A stretch of 64,000 nt of DNA from the NCBI RefSeq assembly GCF_004000845.1, contig NZ_BIMA01000004.1, positions 1 to 64,000 on the forward strand, in the 5' to 3' direction. Of the stretch, positions 42,401-51,023 are shown in pieces. The stretch is from Paenibacillus koleovorans NBRC 103111. GTDB taxonomy: Bacteria; Bacillota; Bacilli; Paenibacillales; NBRC-103111. Position 1 is the stretch's first letter; each line of letters opens with the position of its first letter. The notes under the pieces are model-generated. The model was not told the origin of the DNA and did not search any database. It saw nothing but the letters and a program-made list of their open reading frames with translations. Position numbers and translations under genes: made by a program.

Positions 42401-45400
42401 TGAACATTGGCAACCCCGTAATCGTCGGATGCCGATGCCGTCAATACGATAATGCCGCTGTTCGTCGAGCTGGCGGTCGGAGCCGTTACCGAGACGGTTG
42501 GCGCCGTCGTGTCCGGACTGAACGTAATGATGACCGGCGACGAAGTGGTCGTGTTGTTCGATGTATCGCGGGCTATCGCCGTCAGTTCATGCGAGCCGGC
42601 TGACAGCATCCCGGAAGTAACCGTAAGGCTGAACGGCACCGTCGTATCTTCCGCTGCGAGCGGATTGCCGTCCGCATAGAAGCGTACGCCTGCAATGCCT
42701 GCGTTGTCAGCCGCAACAGCCGACAACTGGAACGACGTCGAATAGATCGTGCCTGCGCTAGGTGTAGCAATGATCACTTGCGGCGGCGTGGAGTCCGTCA
42801 CATTGACCTCTACGCTCGACGAGGTCGTCGTGTTACCGGATGTGTCGCGCGCGACCGCTGTAATCGTATGGCTGCCTGCCGTAAGCGATGAAGTGTCGTA
42901 CGAGGCCGTGAACGGCGCATCCAGCACTTCCGCTTTGATTGGTCTGCCGTCGACCTTGAAAGTCACCCCGCCTACTCGGACATCGTCAGATGCGGTTGCT
43001 GCGATCGCAATGATTCCGCTGACCGTACCGGCACTCGGCGCTGTTATCGACACGCTGGGTCCTGTCGAATCGGCCGAACCGCCTCCGGTCACCGTAACCG
43101 ATACCGGTGCCGATACGGTTACGTTGCCTGCCGTATCCGTCGCTTTGGCCGTAATTGCATGCGTACCGTTCGACAATGTAGAAGCGTTGAACGTCGTCGT
43201 GTATGGCGACGTCGTGAGCAGGCTGCCGGCACGAATGCCATCCACGTAGAATTGCACGTTTGCAATGCCCGAAGCGTCGCTCGCCGACGCGGTCAGCGTC
43301 GTCGATCCGGAGATCGTGCCGGACGCCGATGGAGCGGTCACCGACACTGTCGGCGGCGTAATATCGGCACTGCCGCCGGTTACATTGCCAATAAGCAATC
43401 CGCCGGATCCGCTGCTCATCACGTTGAGCGTATTGAGCGTAGAGACGACCGGTGTGCTGCGGAAATTAATGTCCGTCGCTATGGTAATTTCAGAGCCGCC
43501 TTCCGGGGTTACATACACGCTATATGTTTTCGCCGGCGTGTTGACCACGATGCGGAAGTGGTAGGTCGTGTTCGGCGAATACGGTGTAGCTCCTGTATAC
43601 GTTATATCGTTTCGCGCTTCGATGGTGTTCGATGCGCCGAAGCGGACTACGGCCGGCATCGACCAGCTGCTTGCCGCGCCTTGGGATAGGCTGATTCCGG
43701 CATCGAGATTCGCCGCCAGCGGTTTGGCATCCAGCTCGATGGTGAAGGTGCCGGATTGGGTGCCGATAGGCAATGACTTGAAGACGCCGGAGCTGAGTAC
43801 AGCTCTGTAATTGCTGAATCCGGTCGTATCCAGCACCGAGATGTTGCGGATCACTTCATTCGTCTTGCCGTTGCTGTCCGTTGCGACCACTTTGACCGCA
43901 TAGTTGCCTGCCGCTACGGAAGACCATGTGTAGTTGTATGGCGGCGATGTTTTCTCGCCCAGCTTGGTTGAGCCGTTGAAGAACTCTACCTTCGTAATCG
44001 AGGCGGAGGTCGCTTTGACCAGAGCCTCAATACCGATTGTTGCAGGAGCGCTTAATACTTCACCCGCTGCAGGCGAAGCGACCTCCAATTCAGGCGGTAG
44101 CTTCACGCTCGCGCCGAGCTGGTCGGCCAGCCAGGAGAGGCTCACCGACGGCTTATACTCCCACGACCATTTGCGGAAACTGTTTGAAGTTCCTGCTGCG
44201 GTTACGCCATAGCGATATTCGGCTTTGCCGCCACTGCTTACTGTATTGCCTGGCCGTGTATAGAAGTTGACGCCGATATCATAGCCATAGTACAGATCCA
44301 TCGCGATGTCCGTCATTGTGGCGTCCGGCGATCCGCCAAGCAGCTGATTGAAGTACTCCGCCCAGAGCATACCGGTTGCTACCGAGATGTTATGATCAAT
44401 CGTACTGCCGCCGTGCGGGTTGCCCGCGCTGCCGCGGTTGCCGCTGATCGCATCCGGTGTGCCGTCGTATTTCATCAAATAGTCTGGGTAGGCAAGCGTC
44501 CCCGGATAAGAATCGTATATGTGGTAAGGGTCGTATTTGACCGTTGCCTTCAGGAAGTTGCCGACTCGCTTGATAAACCCGGCAATCTCATTGCTGGGCA
44601 GCACCGAGTAGGCGCGGATCATCGATTGCTGCACCAGTACGGTCATCCAGGACGAACCCAGGAAGTCCTCTCGAACTCCTTCGTCATCGGCATGCTGCTT
44701 GCCTTTATGGTACAAACCTCCGTCAACATATCCGCTAGGGAAAGCCCCGTCCGCCCCGTTCTGATGCCAAATGAAATCGTCGGTTTGCGAGACAACTTTG
44801 TCTTTGTACTTGGTCAAACCAAGCACTTCGTACGCAATGATGTTGGCCAGCAGGCGGAAGGACGTATGGCGCTCCGTCCAGTTCGTCAGGCTGATCGACC
44901 AGCGCGTAGGCACCGTATTCAGCTCATGGACGTTCACAATCCAATCGATTGGATCGAGCATGTCGTCATTGCCCGTCAACCAGTAATTGTAAGCCATACT
45001 CTCATTGTAAGAGTACATAGCATTGTTGCCGCCAGCAGAGTTCGAAGCTGTTGCCTTCAGCTTGAACATCCCGATCGTCGGGACGTTTGCCGTCGAGTCA
45101 TCCCACAGCTGACTGGCGTAAAATTGCGTGCTGCGAGTCGCTTCCCTCAATGCCCGGAATGAACCGTTCATGAAGTATAAGTCATACATCGTGGCGGACC
45201 GATCGTACAGCCATGTTTCCGACTGAGGCCCCGCTGTCTTGTACGGGTTCGGCAGCGTCACGCCGATATTGTCTTCATTTATGACCGTATAGAAGAAGTT
45301 TTTGAACGAATAGTCGAATTCGTCAAAGTCCGGATAATGCTCGACGGCATCCATCGAAAACGGATCGTCTCGCGTAAGTCCGATCTCGTCCTTCGCCGGC

Positions 45401-45987
45401 GTCATTTGCTGCGGATTCAACACGCCGCCCGACAGCACAGCCTTTGGCAGCACGGCATAGACGTCAGGCTCGTAGATATTGTCTGCCGCGACGAATGTGC
45501 CGCTGACGACTTGATGCCAGGCCGACTTCGGATCGACCTTCGTCGAGACGTTCTGCGTGCGGGTTGTCGTCCCCCACTGCACCGTAATCTCTTCGTAGCT
45601 CGGGAACGTATTGGTGAACGTATACGAGATTTGAATGCGCGCTACCCGAACGGAAGTCCCGTCCAGCAGCGGATTCGAGATATGACGCCACGGTGTCTGC
45701 ATTTCGACGAAAGCACCGATTTCCACGCCTCCCTTCAGCACGCGGATCTTGTTCAGATCGGCCGGTGCGACCGAACCGCGGGTGAACGGCACGCCGAACG
45801 TGACCACCGTCGATACGCCGGGGCTGACGTTCTCGGTCGGGTACAGCTTCACCGTCATCGAGCCCGATGTCTGAGCCGAAGCATAGAATGGCAAAACACT
45901 GGCGCTAGCTACACCGGGAAAAATAGGAATGATACTTGTAATCATTAAAATCAACAGAAGAGCTTGTTTCCAGGCGCGCCTCATCAT
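39487..45987 (-). CDS. Giant secreted multidomain protein 2, exo-rhamnogalacturonan-lyase-like N-terminus
   Basis: 2166 residues. ATG at 45987 follows GGGAG, and the signal peptide ends PGVASA. The first 1250 residues follow the 31650 protein domain by domain (RIFT-barrel-like, helix-rich domain with VEHYPDFDEFDYSFKNFFY, Ig-like, LamG-like, four Ig-like). The tail is longer: DNRLRE, FN3-like, Ig-like, DNRLRE, FN3-like, DNRLRE. The last two DNRLRE modules (about 39490-40080 and 40430-41010) and the two FN3-like domains are very alike in DNA, pointing to recent duplication. The role is probably extracellular polysaccharide breakdown or binding, with more ligand contacts than its paralogue. It is divergent from AraC regulator 2 across a region with a cre box. 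Confidence 0.85.
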   Translation of the reverse strand: MMRRAWKQALLLILMITSIIPIFPGVASASVLPFYASAQTSGSMTVKLYPTENVSPGVSTVVTFGVPFTRGSVAPADLNKIRVLKGGVEIGAFVEMQTPWRHISNPLLDGTSVRVARIQISYTFTNTFPSYEEITVQWGTTTRTQNVSTKVDPKSAWHQVVSGTFVAADNIYEPDVYAVLPKAVLSGGVLNPQQMTPAKDEIGLTRDDPFSMDAVEHYPDFDEFDYSFKNFFYTVINEDNIGVTLPNPYKTAGPQSETWLYDRSATMYDLYFMNGSFRALREATRSTQFYASQLWDDSTANVPTIGMFKLKATASNSAGGNNAMYSYNESMAYNYWLTGNDDMLDPIDWIVNVHELNTVPTRWSISLTNWTERHTSFRLLANIIAYEVLGLTKYKDKVVSQTDDFIWHQNGADGAFPSGYVDGGLYHKGKQHADDEGVREDFLGSSWMTVLVQQSMIRAYSVLPSNEIAGFIKRVGNFLKATVKYDPYHIYDSYPGTLAYPDYLMKYDGTPDAISGNRGSAGNPHGGSTIDHNISVATGMLWAEYFNQLLGGSPDATMTDIAMDLYYGYDIGVNFYTRPGNTVSSGGKAEYRYGVTAAGTSNSFRKWSWEYKPSVSLSWLADQLGASVKLPPELEVASPAAGEVLSAPATIGIEALVKATSASITKVEFFNGSTKLGEKTSPPYNYTWSSVAAGNYAVKVVATDSNGKTNEVIRNISVLDTTGFSNYRAVLSSGVFKSLPIGTQSGTFTIELDAKPLAANLDAGISLSQGAASSWSMPAVVRFGASNTIEARNDITYTGATPYSPNTTYHFRIVVNTPAKTYSVYVTPEGGSEITIATDINFRSTPVVSTLNTLNVMSSGSGGLLIGNVTGGSADITPPTVSVTAPSASGTISGSTTLTASASDASGIANVQFYVDGIRAGSLLTTSPYTTTFNASTLSNGTHAITAKATDTAGNVTVSAPVSVTVTGGGSADSTGPSVSITAPSAGTVSGIIAIAATASDDVRVGGVTFKVDGRPIKAEVLDAPFTASYDTSSLTAGSHTITAVARDTSGNTTTSSSVEVNVTDSTPPQVIIATPSAGTIYSTSFQLSAVAADNAGIAGVRFYADGNPLAAEDTTVPFSLTVTSGMLSAGSHELTAIARDTSNNTTTSSPVIITFSPDTTAPTVSVTAPTASSTNSGIIVLTASASDDYGVANVQFKIDGNPVGPLLTAAPYELTYNTMHLTDGNHSFTATAKDFANNTTTSSTVTASASNGSGGTGTVSYQDGVGNYDGTRDFHIISGSANEPNRTLTTVYLRDTTNGLLRFDDIVIPPGTKVSSASLSLVYNGGAGLGPIIDGRYLQTPWNGVSGLINWNKRTVFDFWNTPGAEGDGTDYISGKSFSMTFPTTGTPVTQTLDTAVVQSWLDNPADNHGIVLFSSPTLTTNLTIRSSEHATVASRPKLTINFEPISATSAPAWASGYPAAGTATMSTAPVKVETTTNSTAYFVALASGASAPSSAQVKAGQNAAGSTVASSLRGSAALTANVESTLTATGLTAATTYDIYTVAESSTSDLQSSPTKVTVTTTSNTPPTVTMTSPSDSSTVSGTITLTATATDADGIASVQFLSDGVLFGTPDTVSPYTTTFDTTTLTNGTHTFAAKAIDNLNGETTSSAVTVTVANSSGSSGTATFQQGADSYTGAIDFHITSGSSGAPNKTANVMYAYNTTTPSYHNSLLKFGSLSIPAGTVVQSATLTLNRHGGSYGVIEGRYLQTAWNDVTGTINWTQRTASDNWGTPGGTGSGTDTISGKVFEADFQTGTPAVVALDPEVVQSWISNPSTNLGIVLSSSVAGRSIQIRSSDYATVADRPLLTINYVSIPTAPAWVSGYPDAGTATGTTAPVKVKTDINGTAYFVTLPSGAAAPSSAQVKAGQNAAGSTVASSLRGSTSLTANTEATLTATTLTPNTTYDIYVVAESTASDLQSSPVKVTVTTANVSAGTATFQQGVSSYSGAIDFHILSTSTSSPNRTANVMYAYNTTTPSYHNSLLKFSGVSIPSGTVVQSATLTLTRHGGSYGIIEGRYLQTPWNDTSSGTIHWTKRNAIDDWASPGASGSGTDYISGKLFEVDFQSGIPSTTVTLDPAVVQSWIDNPSTNWGVVLSSPVAGRSIQIRSSDYATAGDRPLLTINYVPQ

Positions 45988-46058
45988 CTTTAAGATCTCC
46001 CTTCACAATAACCAGATTGAATCATCACGAACTTTACTGCGAAATCCCGTCTTTGACC

Positions 46059-46067
46059 ATCACCTCC
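46059..46067 (-). promoter_or_regulatory. Extra Shine-Dalgarno-like site and micro-ORF in the leader of giant gene 2
   Basis: GGAGGTGAT occurs about 75 bases before the start. The ATG two bases after its GGAGG opens an eight-codon frame MVKDGISQ ending in TAA. The spacing is poor for initiation, so it may act as a ribosome standby or leader site. The same nonamer is found in the leader of giant gene 1. Confidence 0.35.
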
Positions 46068-46101
46068 AACATTTCAATAAGTGCGTACAAGGGCAATTAG
46101 C

Positions 46102-46115
46102 AGTAACCGCTTACA
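46102..46115 (-). promoter_or_regulatory. cre box (CcpA site) upstream of giant gene 2
   Basis: TGTAAGCGGTTACT on the minus strand, preceded by A, fits the looser cre consensus WTGNAANCGNWNNCW at all positions. It lies about 115 bases upstream of the start codon, a similar position to the box at the paralogue. Confidence 0.7.
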
Positions 46116-46219
46116 TAATAAAGTTTATCTCATTCGCATGCTGGTTCACCTTACAGTGCTTGCTTCTTTTATGACGCATTCTACAATTTTTGCAACTATA
46201 CATCACTTGACTTTCTACA

Positions 46220-46248
46220 TTGTTCGACAAACAGGGCTATGTTAAAAT
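46220..46248 (+). promoter_or_regulatory. Promoter of AraC regulator 2
   Basis: TTGTTC (46220-46225), 17 bases, TAAAAT (46243-46248). The -10 context CTATGTTAAAATGA matches that of AraC regulator 1. The ATG at 46290 is about 35 bases from the expected transcript start. Confidence 0.55.
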
Positions 46249-46289
46249 GAGAGTACGAGCGCAAGCCAGGACAGAGAGGTGTGAGTTCG

Positions 46290-47135
46290 ATGGATATTCT
46301 GCATCACTTTGAATTTCCATTTCCCGTCAACGATTTTTTGATCGAACGGGTCCAGAGAGACAGGCTCACTGATAACTACCCCGCTCATAATCATGACGAA
46401 ACGTATGAAATGTATTACTTGCTGGACGGGTCCAGAAGGTATTGGATCAAGGATCAATTTTACAGGCTGGAGAAGGGCCAATTGATTCTGATCGACCGGA
46501 CGGATGTCCACCAGCCGCTCGACGACTCGTACCGGGACGGCATCATTATTGCCTTCAATCGCAAGTTTCTGGACGGCCATATTGAATCGATTCCCGAGCT
46601 GCTCAATATTTTCACGGATATCAAGCTGCTGCGTCTTTCGGCAGCGGAGCGAAGCTTCATCGAGTCGCTCTTGACCAAGATGCTCCGTGAGTACAACAAA
46701 CGTGAATTCGGTTATATGGACTACATGAGAATATCGCTGCTGGAGCTTCTGTTGTGGATGCAGCGGCATGTCCATCATGAGCGAAGCAATCGGGAGATAC
46801 ATAGAAACCCGTTGCACAGAAAAGTGGGCGACATCGCCAAATTCATAGCTGCCAGCTATTCGGATCCGTTGACCTTAACCATGCTCGCTGACATGTTCCA
46901 TATCAGCCCGTTCCATCTTAGCCGGCTGTTCAAGCTTGTGACCGGATTTACATTTGTAAAATATTTGAACAATGTCCGCACATCGGAGTCGCAAAAATTG
47001 CTGCGAGATTCGGAATTCAGCATTACCGATATTTCACAGATCGTCGGGTTTGACAGCCCAACGCATTTCGGACGCGTATTCAAGGAGCTGACAGGCTGTA
47101 CTCCAAGCCAGTACAGGTCCCAGCATCGGAAGTAA
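46290..47135 (+). CDS. AraC-family transcriptional regulator 2
   Basis: 281 residues. ATG at 46290 follows AGAGGTG by eight bases; a GTG nine bases upstream overlaps that site and is not used. The N-terminal cupin-like domain (HNHDETYEMYYLLDGSRRYWI, GQLILIDRTDVHQP) and C-terminal double helix-turn-helix (LTMLADMFHISPFHLSRLF, ITDISQIVGFDSPTHFGRVF) are complete. It is a paralogue of regulator 1. It is divergently transcribed from giant gene 2, so the 300-bp gap with the cre box is the expected binding region. Confidence 0.92.
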   Translation: MDILHHFEFPFPVNDFLIERVQRDRLTDNYPAHNHDETYEMYYLLDGSRRYWIKDQFYRLEKGQLILIDRTDVHQPLDDSYRDGIIIAFNRKFLDGHIESIPELLNIFTDIKLLRLSAAERSFIESLLTKMLREYNKREFGYMDYMRISLLELLLWMQRHVHHERSNREIHRNPLHRKVGDIAKFIAASYSDPLTLTMLADMFHISPFHLSRLFKLVTGFTFVKYLNNVRTSESQKLLRDSEFSITDISQIVGFDSPTHFGRVFKELTGCTPSQYRSQHRK

Positions 47136-47137
47136 CG

Positions 47138-47178
47138 CAGGGGAGAGCAGGACGTAGCGCCTGTTCTCTCCTGTTTTT
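47138..47178 (+). terminator. Intrinsic terminator of AraC regulator 2
   Basis: CAGGGGAGAGCAGG pairs with CCTGTTCTCTCCTG (two G-U pairs) around eight bases and is followed by TTTTT. It is three bases past the stop codon. Confidence 0.88.
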
Positions 47179-47200
47179 GTGTAAACAATCGAGTGTGAAC

Positions 47201-47243
47201 AAAAAGACTCCTCGATCCACCGCGTAGGTGAATCGAGGAGTCT
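47201..47243 (-). terminator. Intrinsic terminator of the LplABC-like operon
   Basis: On the minus strand AGACTCCTCGAT pairs with ATCGAGGAGTCT, with an inner CACC/GGTG stem, and is followed by TTTT. It ends the transporter operon and faces the AraC terminator. Confidence 0.88.
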
Positions 47244-47263
47244 GTCGATAGGCGTGGTTTACC

Positions 47264-48862
47264 TTATTGGAACTCGCCGACGATGTTGTTCTTCTTCATC
47301 TCGTCGTTGACTTCCTTGATCATTTGCGTACCGCCGTTCGCCAGGAATTCAGCGACAATCTTATCCCAATCGTCGAAGGAACGTTGGCCGTAGATCATCT
47401 TGGTTACTTCAGCGTCAAACGGAGAGACAAGCGCCCAGAACTTGGCCGTAAACGTCTCCGAGTAGACGCGGTTAACCGGGTTGAGGTAAATCTTCGTATC
47501 CTTATGCATTTGCTCCAGGGAGGCAAACGTACTCTTCTGCAACGGATCCGTTACCGTTGGAACGCGGGAAACATCATTGGCTTCGTCGTTCGGAGCCCAC
47601 ATTCTGTTCTCCATGTACTCGATCGGCACCAAGCCCTTGCCGTACTCTACGGTCAGGAGGTTGTTGTCGAACTTGTAGCCTGCATTAAGACCGCCATAGT
47701 TCCAATCGAACAGCTTGTTGCTCGGATTGCGCTGATCGACCGGGATAAAGGTACGGAAGTTCTCCAAAATGCTGAGAATGCGGCGTACTTTGGCTTTGTC
47801 GTCCTTCAGCTTGCCGTTCAGGACGTACATGCCGGACCAGCCTGGTTGACCCATATAGCCTTGGCTGCCGTCAGGAGCTTTGAATGGCGGGATGGCTACG
47901 AGCTTCGCTTCCGGTTGCAGTTCACGCAGCGACTTGAACGCAGACGGCCCTTGGTCATACGGTTGTTGCTGATAAATACCGCCCTTGCCGGCGTAGAAGC
48001 TGTTTCTCGCATTGGTCGCATTCGTAGTCGCCCAGTCCGGAGGAAGCGCTCCCGCCTTATGCAGATCCGCGAGGAACATTGCCACTTGTTTGTTGGCGTC
48101 GCTGATAATGTTTGGAATAACTTGGCCTTCTTTGTTCTTCTGGTACCAGGCATCCGGCTTCCAATAAGCGCCCATTCCGTAGTTCGGTGCAATACCGGTC
48201 TGGAGAATCATACCGTAAGTATCGTTCTTGCCGTTGCCGTCAGGGTCTTTCGTAGTGAAGGCAAGTGCGACCGCTTTCAGCTCTTCATAGTTGGTAGGCA
48301 TCTTCAAGCCGAGCTTATCCAGCCAGTCCTGGCGGATGATCGGCGTATTGCCGTACTGAACCGGGAAGTAACGCGGGATTCCATAAATTTTGCCATCTAC
48401 CTTAACGCCGTCCCAAACGTAGGAAGGCACCATCTTAAGCGAAGGGAACTCATTGATAAATTCGTCCAGAGGGAGGAAGGCTCCTTGCTTGGCCAAGGCT
48501 ACGAAGTTCGTGCCTGACCACCCCATGAGATCCGGCATGTCGCCTGCCGCGATTGTAGTCGATACTTTTGCTCCGTACTCACCGCTAGGAACCAGAACTG
48601 GCTTGTAATCCACATTGAACTTCTCGTTGATCATCTTGACGCCTACGCCGTCGGCAGGAGGAATAACGCCCCCTTGCGATTGCATAAAGGTCACCGTGAA
48701 TTTTTTGGTTAAATCATCCTTGGGTGCAGCCGATGCCGTCGGCGATGCGGATGGCGATGCCGTCGGGGATGAGCTGCTCTCGGTGCCTGCCGAATTGCTG
48801 CACGCGCTGACGACCAGCAAACTTCCCGCGATCGCAAGGCCGGTCCACTTTTTAATTTTCAT
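47264..48862 (-). CDS. Extracellular solute-binding lipoprotein, LplA-like
   Basis: A 532-residue sugar-binding lipoprotein of an ABC importer. The signal sequence with lipobox VVSAC (Cys 21) is followed by a Ser/Thr/Pro-rich tether (about 22-48), then a binding-protein fold with YGIPRYFPVQYGNTPIIRQDW (about 168-188, conserved in LplA/YtcQ types). GGAGGGG lies seven bases before the ATG. It lies downstream of the two permease genes. Size and permease pairing fit the large-SBP group that imports oligosaccharides such as unsaturated rhamnogalacturonides. No ATPase gene is present; such systems usually share MsmX. Confidence 0.92.
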   Translation of the reverse strand: MKIKKWTGLAIAGSLLVVSACSNSAGTESSSSPTASPSASPTASAAPKDDLTKKFTVTFMQSQGGVIPPADGVGVKMINEKFNVDYKPVLVPSGEYGAKVSTTIAAGDMPDLMGWSGTNFVALAKQGAFLPLDEFINEFPSLKMVPSYVWDGVKVDGKIYGIPRYFPVQYGNTPIIRQDWLDKLGLKMPTNYEELKAVALAFTTKDPDGNGKNDTYGMILQTGIAPNYGMGAYWKPDAWYQKNKEGQVIPNIISDANKQVAMFLADLHKAGALPPDWATTNATNARNSFYAGKGGIYQQQPYDQGPSAFKSLRELQPEAKLVAIPPFKAPDGSQGYMGQPGWSGMYVLNGKLKDDKAKVRRILSILENFRTFIPVDQRNPSNKLFDWNYGGLNAGYKFDNNLLTVEYGKGLVPIEYMENRMWAPNDEANDVSRVPTVTDPLQKSTFASLEQMHKDTKIYLNPVNRVYSETFTAKFWALVSPFDAEVTKMIYGQRSFDDWDKIVAEFLANGGTQMIKEVNDEMKKNNIVGEFQ

Positions 48863-48939
48863 GCAAGAACCCCTCCATAGTATTAGTCAATGGTACAACT
48901 GGATGAATCAAGATCCTTTAACTCAGACGGATGTAGCGG

Positions 48940-49812
48940 CTATCCTTTTACGGAACCCAGCATCACCCCTTTCGCAAAGTGTTTTTGCAGGAACGGGTAA
49001 ACCAGGAGAATTGGAATCGTGGCCACCAGAATGGCAGCCATCCCGATCTGTTCTTCCGGCACATCATACATCAAACGCGCCGCATCTTCGTTGTTAAGCG
49101 TATTTAGCGTTTGACTCTGAATGACCATTTGCCTCAGCACGACCTGCACGGGCCACTTGGCCGGATCGTTCAGATAGAGCACCGCGCCGAAGTAGGCGTT
49201 CCAATGTCCCACTGCATAGAATAGCCCGAAGGCGGCCAAGGCCGGCTTGGACAAGGGCAAAGCGATCCGAGTGAAAACCTGCATCTCGTTCGCACCGTCC
49301 ATCAGGGCAGATTCGTTCAATTCTTGTGGAATATTCTGAAAAAATTGACGAATGATAATTAAATTGAACGTGCTGATCGCGCCTGGAATGATCAAAGCCC
49401 AATAGCTATTTAGCAGCCCCGTCGCCTTGACGATCAAGTAAGTAGGAATCATCCCCGCGCTGAACACGATCGTGAACAGGACCATGAACAAGATCGCCTT
49501 TTGCCCGAACGCATTTCTCGTCAATCCGTATGCCATAGTGGTCGTAAACAATAGATTGACAAACGAACCTACAACCGTAATACCCACACTGACTCCAAGG
49601 GCGTGGACAAATTGCGAGGAGTTGAAGATCAGCCTGTAGGAATCCAGCACCCACTTATGCGGGATGAGGAAAAACTCGCGCGAAATGTATTCCGCGTTCG
49701 TGGAAAACGAAACCGCCGCTATATAGAGAAAAGGAACGGTAGTCGACAAGGCTAGCAAAAGAAGAATAAACATATTGACGGAATCAAACACTCGGTTGCC
49801 AATCTTATACAT
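48940..49812 (-). CDS. Carbohydrate ABC transporter permease, LplC/YtcP-like
   Basis: A 290-residue inner-membrane permease with six predicted transmembrane helices. The EAA loop that docks the ATPase is ESALMDGANEMQVFTRIALP (about 165-184). The C-terminal KHFAKGVMLGSVKG ending is typical of LplC/YtcP proteins. It is the second gene of the importer operon, 36 bases after the LplB-like gene and 77 before the binding protein. Confidence 0.94.
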   Translation of the reverse strand: MYKIGNRVFDSVNMFILLLLALSTTVPFLYIAAVSFSTNAEYISREFFLIPHKWVLDSYRLIFNSSQFVHALGVSVGITVVGSFVNLLFTTTMAYGLTRNAFGQKAILFMVLFTIVFSAGMIPTYLIVKATGLLNSYWALIIPGAISTFNLIIIRQFFQNIPQELNESALMDGANEMQVFTRIALPLSKPALAAFGLFYAVGHWNAYFGAVLYLNDPAKWPVQVVLRQMVIQSQTLNTLNNEDAARLMYDVPEEQIGMAAILVATIPILLVYPFLQKHFAKGVMLGSVKG

Positions 49813-49848
49813 AATGCAAGTTCCTCTCCTTGTAACGATGCGTGCGGT

Positions 49849-50835
49849 TTAGAACAACCCTTCGCCACCCATGCGCTTCGCAAATTTATTGGCAGCTATG
49901 ATGAGCACAAACCCTACTACCGACTTAAACATCCCTACAGCTGCGGCAAAGCTGAATTGAGCATCCTGGATCCCCTTGAAATAAACGTAAGTATCCAGTA
50001 CGTTGCCCGCTTGTTTCGTAAACGCGTTCAAGTTCAGAAAGATTTGTTCGAAGCCGGAGTCCAGCACGTTCCCCAAGGCAAGAATCATGAGAATAACGAT
50101 CGTGGGGCGCATGCCTGGGAGCGTAACATTCCAAATTTTGCGCCAACGCCCTGCACCGTCTACAATGGCCGCTTCATACAACTCAGGATTGATGCCTGCG
50201 ATGGCCGCCAAATAGATGATCGTGCCCCAACCGCTTTCCTTCCAAATCGCTTCCGCAACAATCAGCGGCATGAACAGATCCGGCTTAATCAGGAATTGAA
50301 TCGGAGCGATTCCGAACCAGTCGCCAAGCATGTTATTGAGAATGCCTTCCCCTTTCAGGAACAAGGTCACAAGGCTGACCACAATAACCCAAGAGAAAAA
50401 GTGCGGCAAATAGAGAACCGATTGCATCGTCCGCTTGAACGGCTCGAACTTGACTTCATTCAGCATGATTGCCAGCACGATCGGAACCGGAAAAGCCACA
50501 GCAAGCATCAGGAACGACAGGTAAAGCGTATTCAAGATGACCCTTACAACTTCTTTATCGCTGAACAGCTCTTTAAAGTGCTTCAACCCGACCCAGTCAC
50601 TGCTTAAGAACCCCTTAAAGACCGAATAATCTTGAAATCCAATTACCAGACCACCCATAGGGATATACCTGTAAATAATGAAATACAACAACCCCGGGAG
50701 AACCAGCATATGAATGAATCGTTCTTTCCAAAGGCGAGCGAGTAAGCTTACTTTCTTCTTCCGGTATACTGGCGGCACTTGCTGCCCTGGAGCTTCTGCG
50801 GATTGTAAGGCCATGCGATTCTTCCTTCCCATCAT
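49849..50835 (-). CDS. Sugar ABC transporter permease, LplB/YteP-like
   Basis: A 328-residue permease. The start at 50835 is a choice among in-frame ATGs (50883, 50853, 50835, 50832, 50814); AAAAGGG is eight bases upstream of 50835, and GGAAGG precedes 50814 well. Family signs: HMLVLPGLLYFIIYRYIPMGG (first helix), GFQDYSVFKG, and the EAA loop YEAAIVDGAGRWRKIWNVTLPG. It is the first gene of the LplABC-like operon. A TATAAT at 50872-50877 (minus strand) is a possible -10 without a good -35. Confidence 0.93.
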   Translation of the reverse strand: MMGRKNRMALQSAEAPGQQVPPVYRKKKVSLLARLWKERFIHMLVLPGLLYFIIYRYIPMGGLVIGFQDYSVFKGFLSSDWVGLKHFKELFSDKEVVRVILNTLYLSFLMLAVAFPVPIVLAIMLNEVKFEPFKRTMQSVLYLPHFFSWVIVVSLVTLFLKGEGILNNMLGDWFGIAPIQFLIKPDLFMPLIVAEAIWKESGWGTIIYLAAIAGINPELYEAAIVDGAGRWRKIWNVTLPGMRPTIVILMILALGNVLDSGFEQIFLNLNAFTKQAGNVLDTYVYFKGIQDAQFSFAAAVGMFKSVVGFVLIIAANKFAKRMGGEGLF

Positions 50836-50954
50836 GGATGTAACCCTTTTCATAGGTTCAAGCTTAGATTCATTATAATGCAATATAGGATGATATTCAT
50901 TACAATAATTGCTTTCAATCGATGATTCTCAACATATCTTGCCGAATGCCCAAT

Positions 50955-50989
50955 AAAAAACCGCCATTCTGACCAGCAGAAGGACGGTT
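50955..50989 (-). terminator. Intrinsic terminator after the LuxR-type response regulator
   Basis: On the minus strand AACCGTCCTTCTG pairs with CAGAATGGCGGTT (12 of 13 positions) around five bases, followed by six T. It separates the two-component genes from the importer operon, so the importer needs its own promoter. Confidence 0.85.
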
Positions 50990-51023
50990 CGCAGAGGGGA
51001 AAATCCACAAAAGCGCTGTACAG

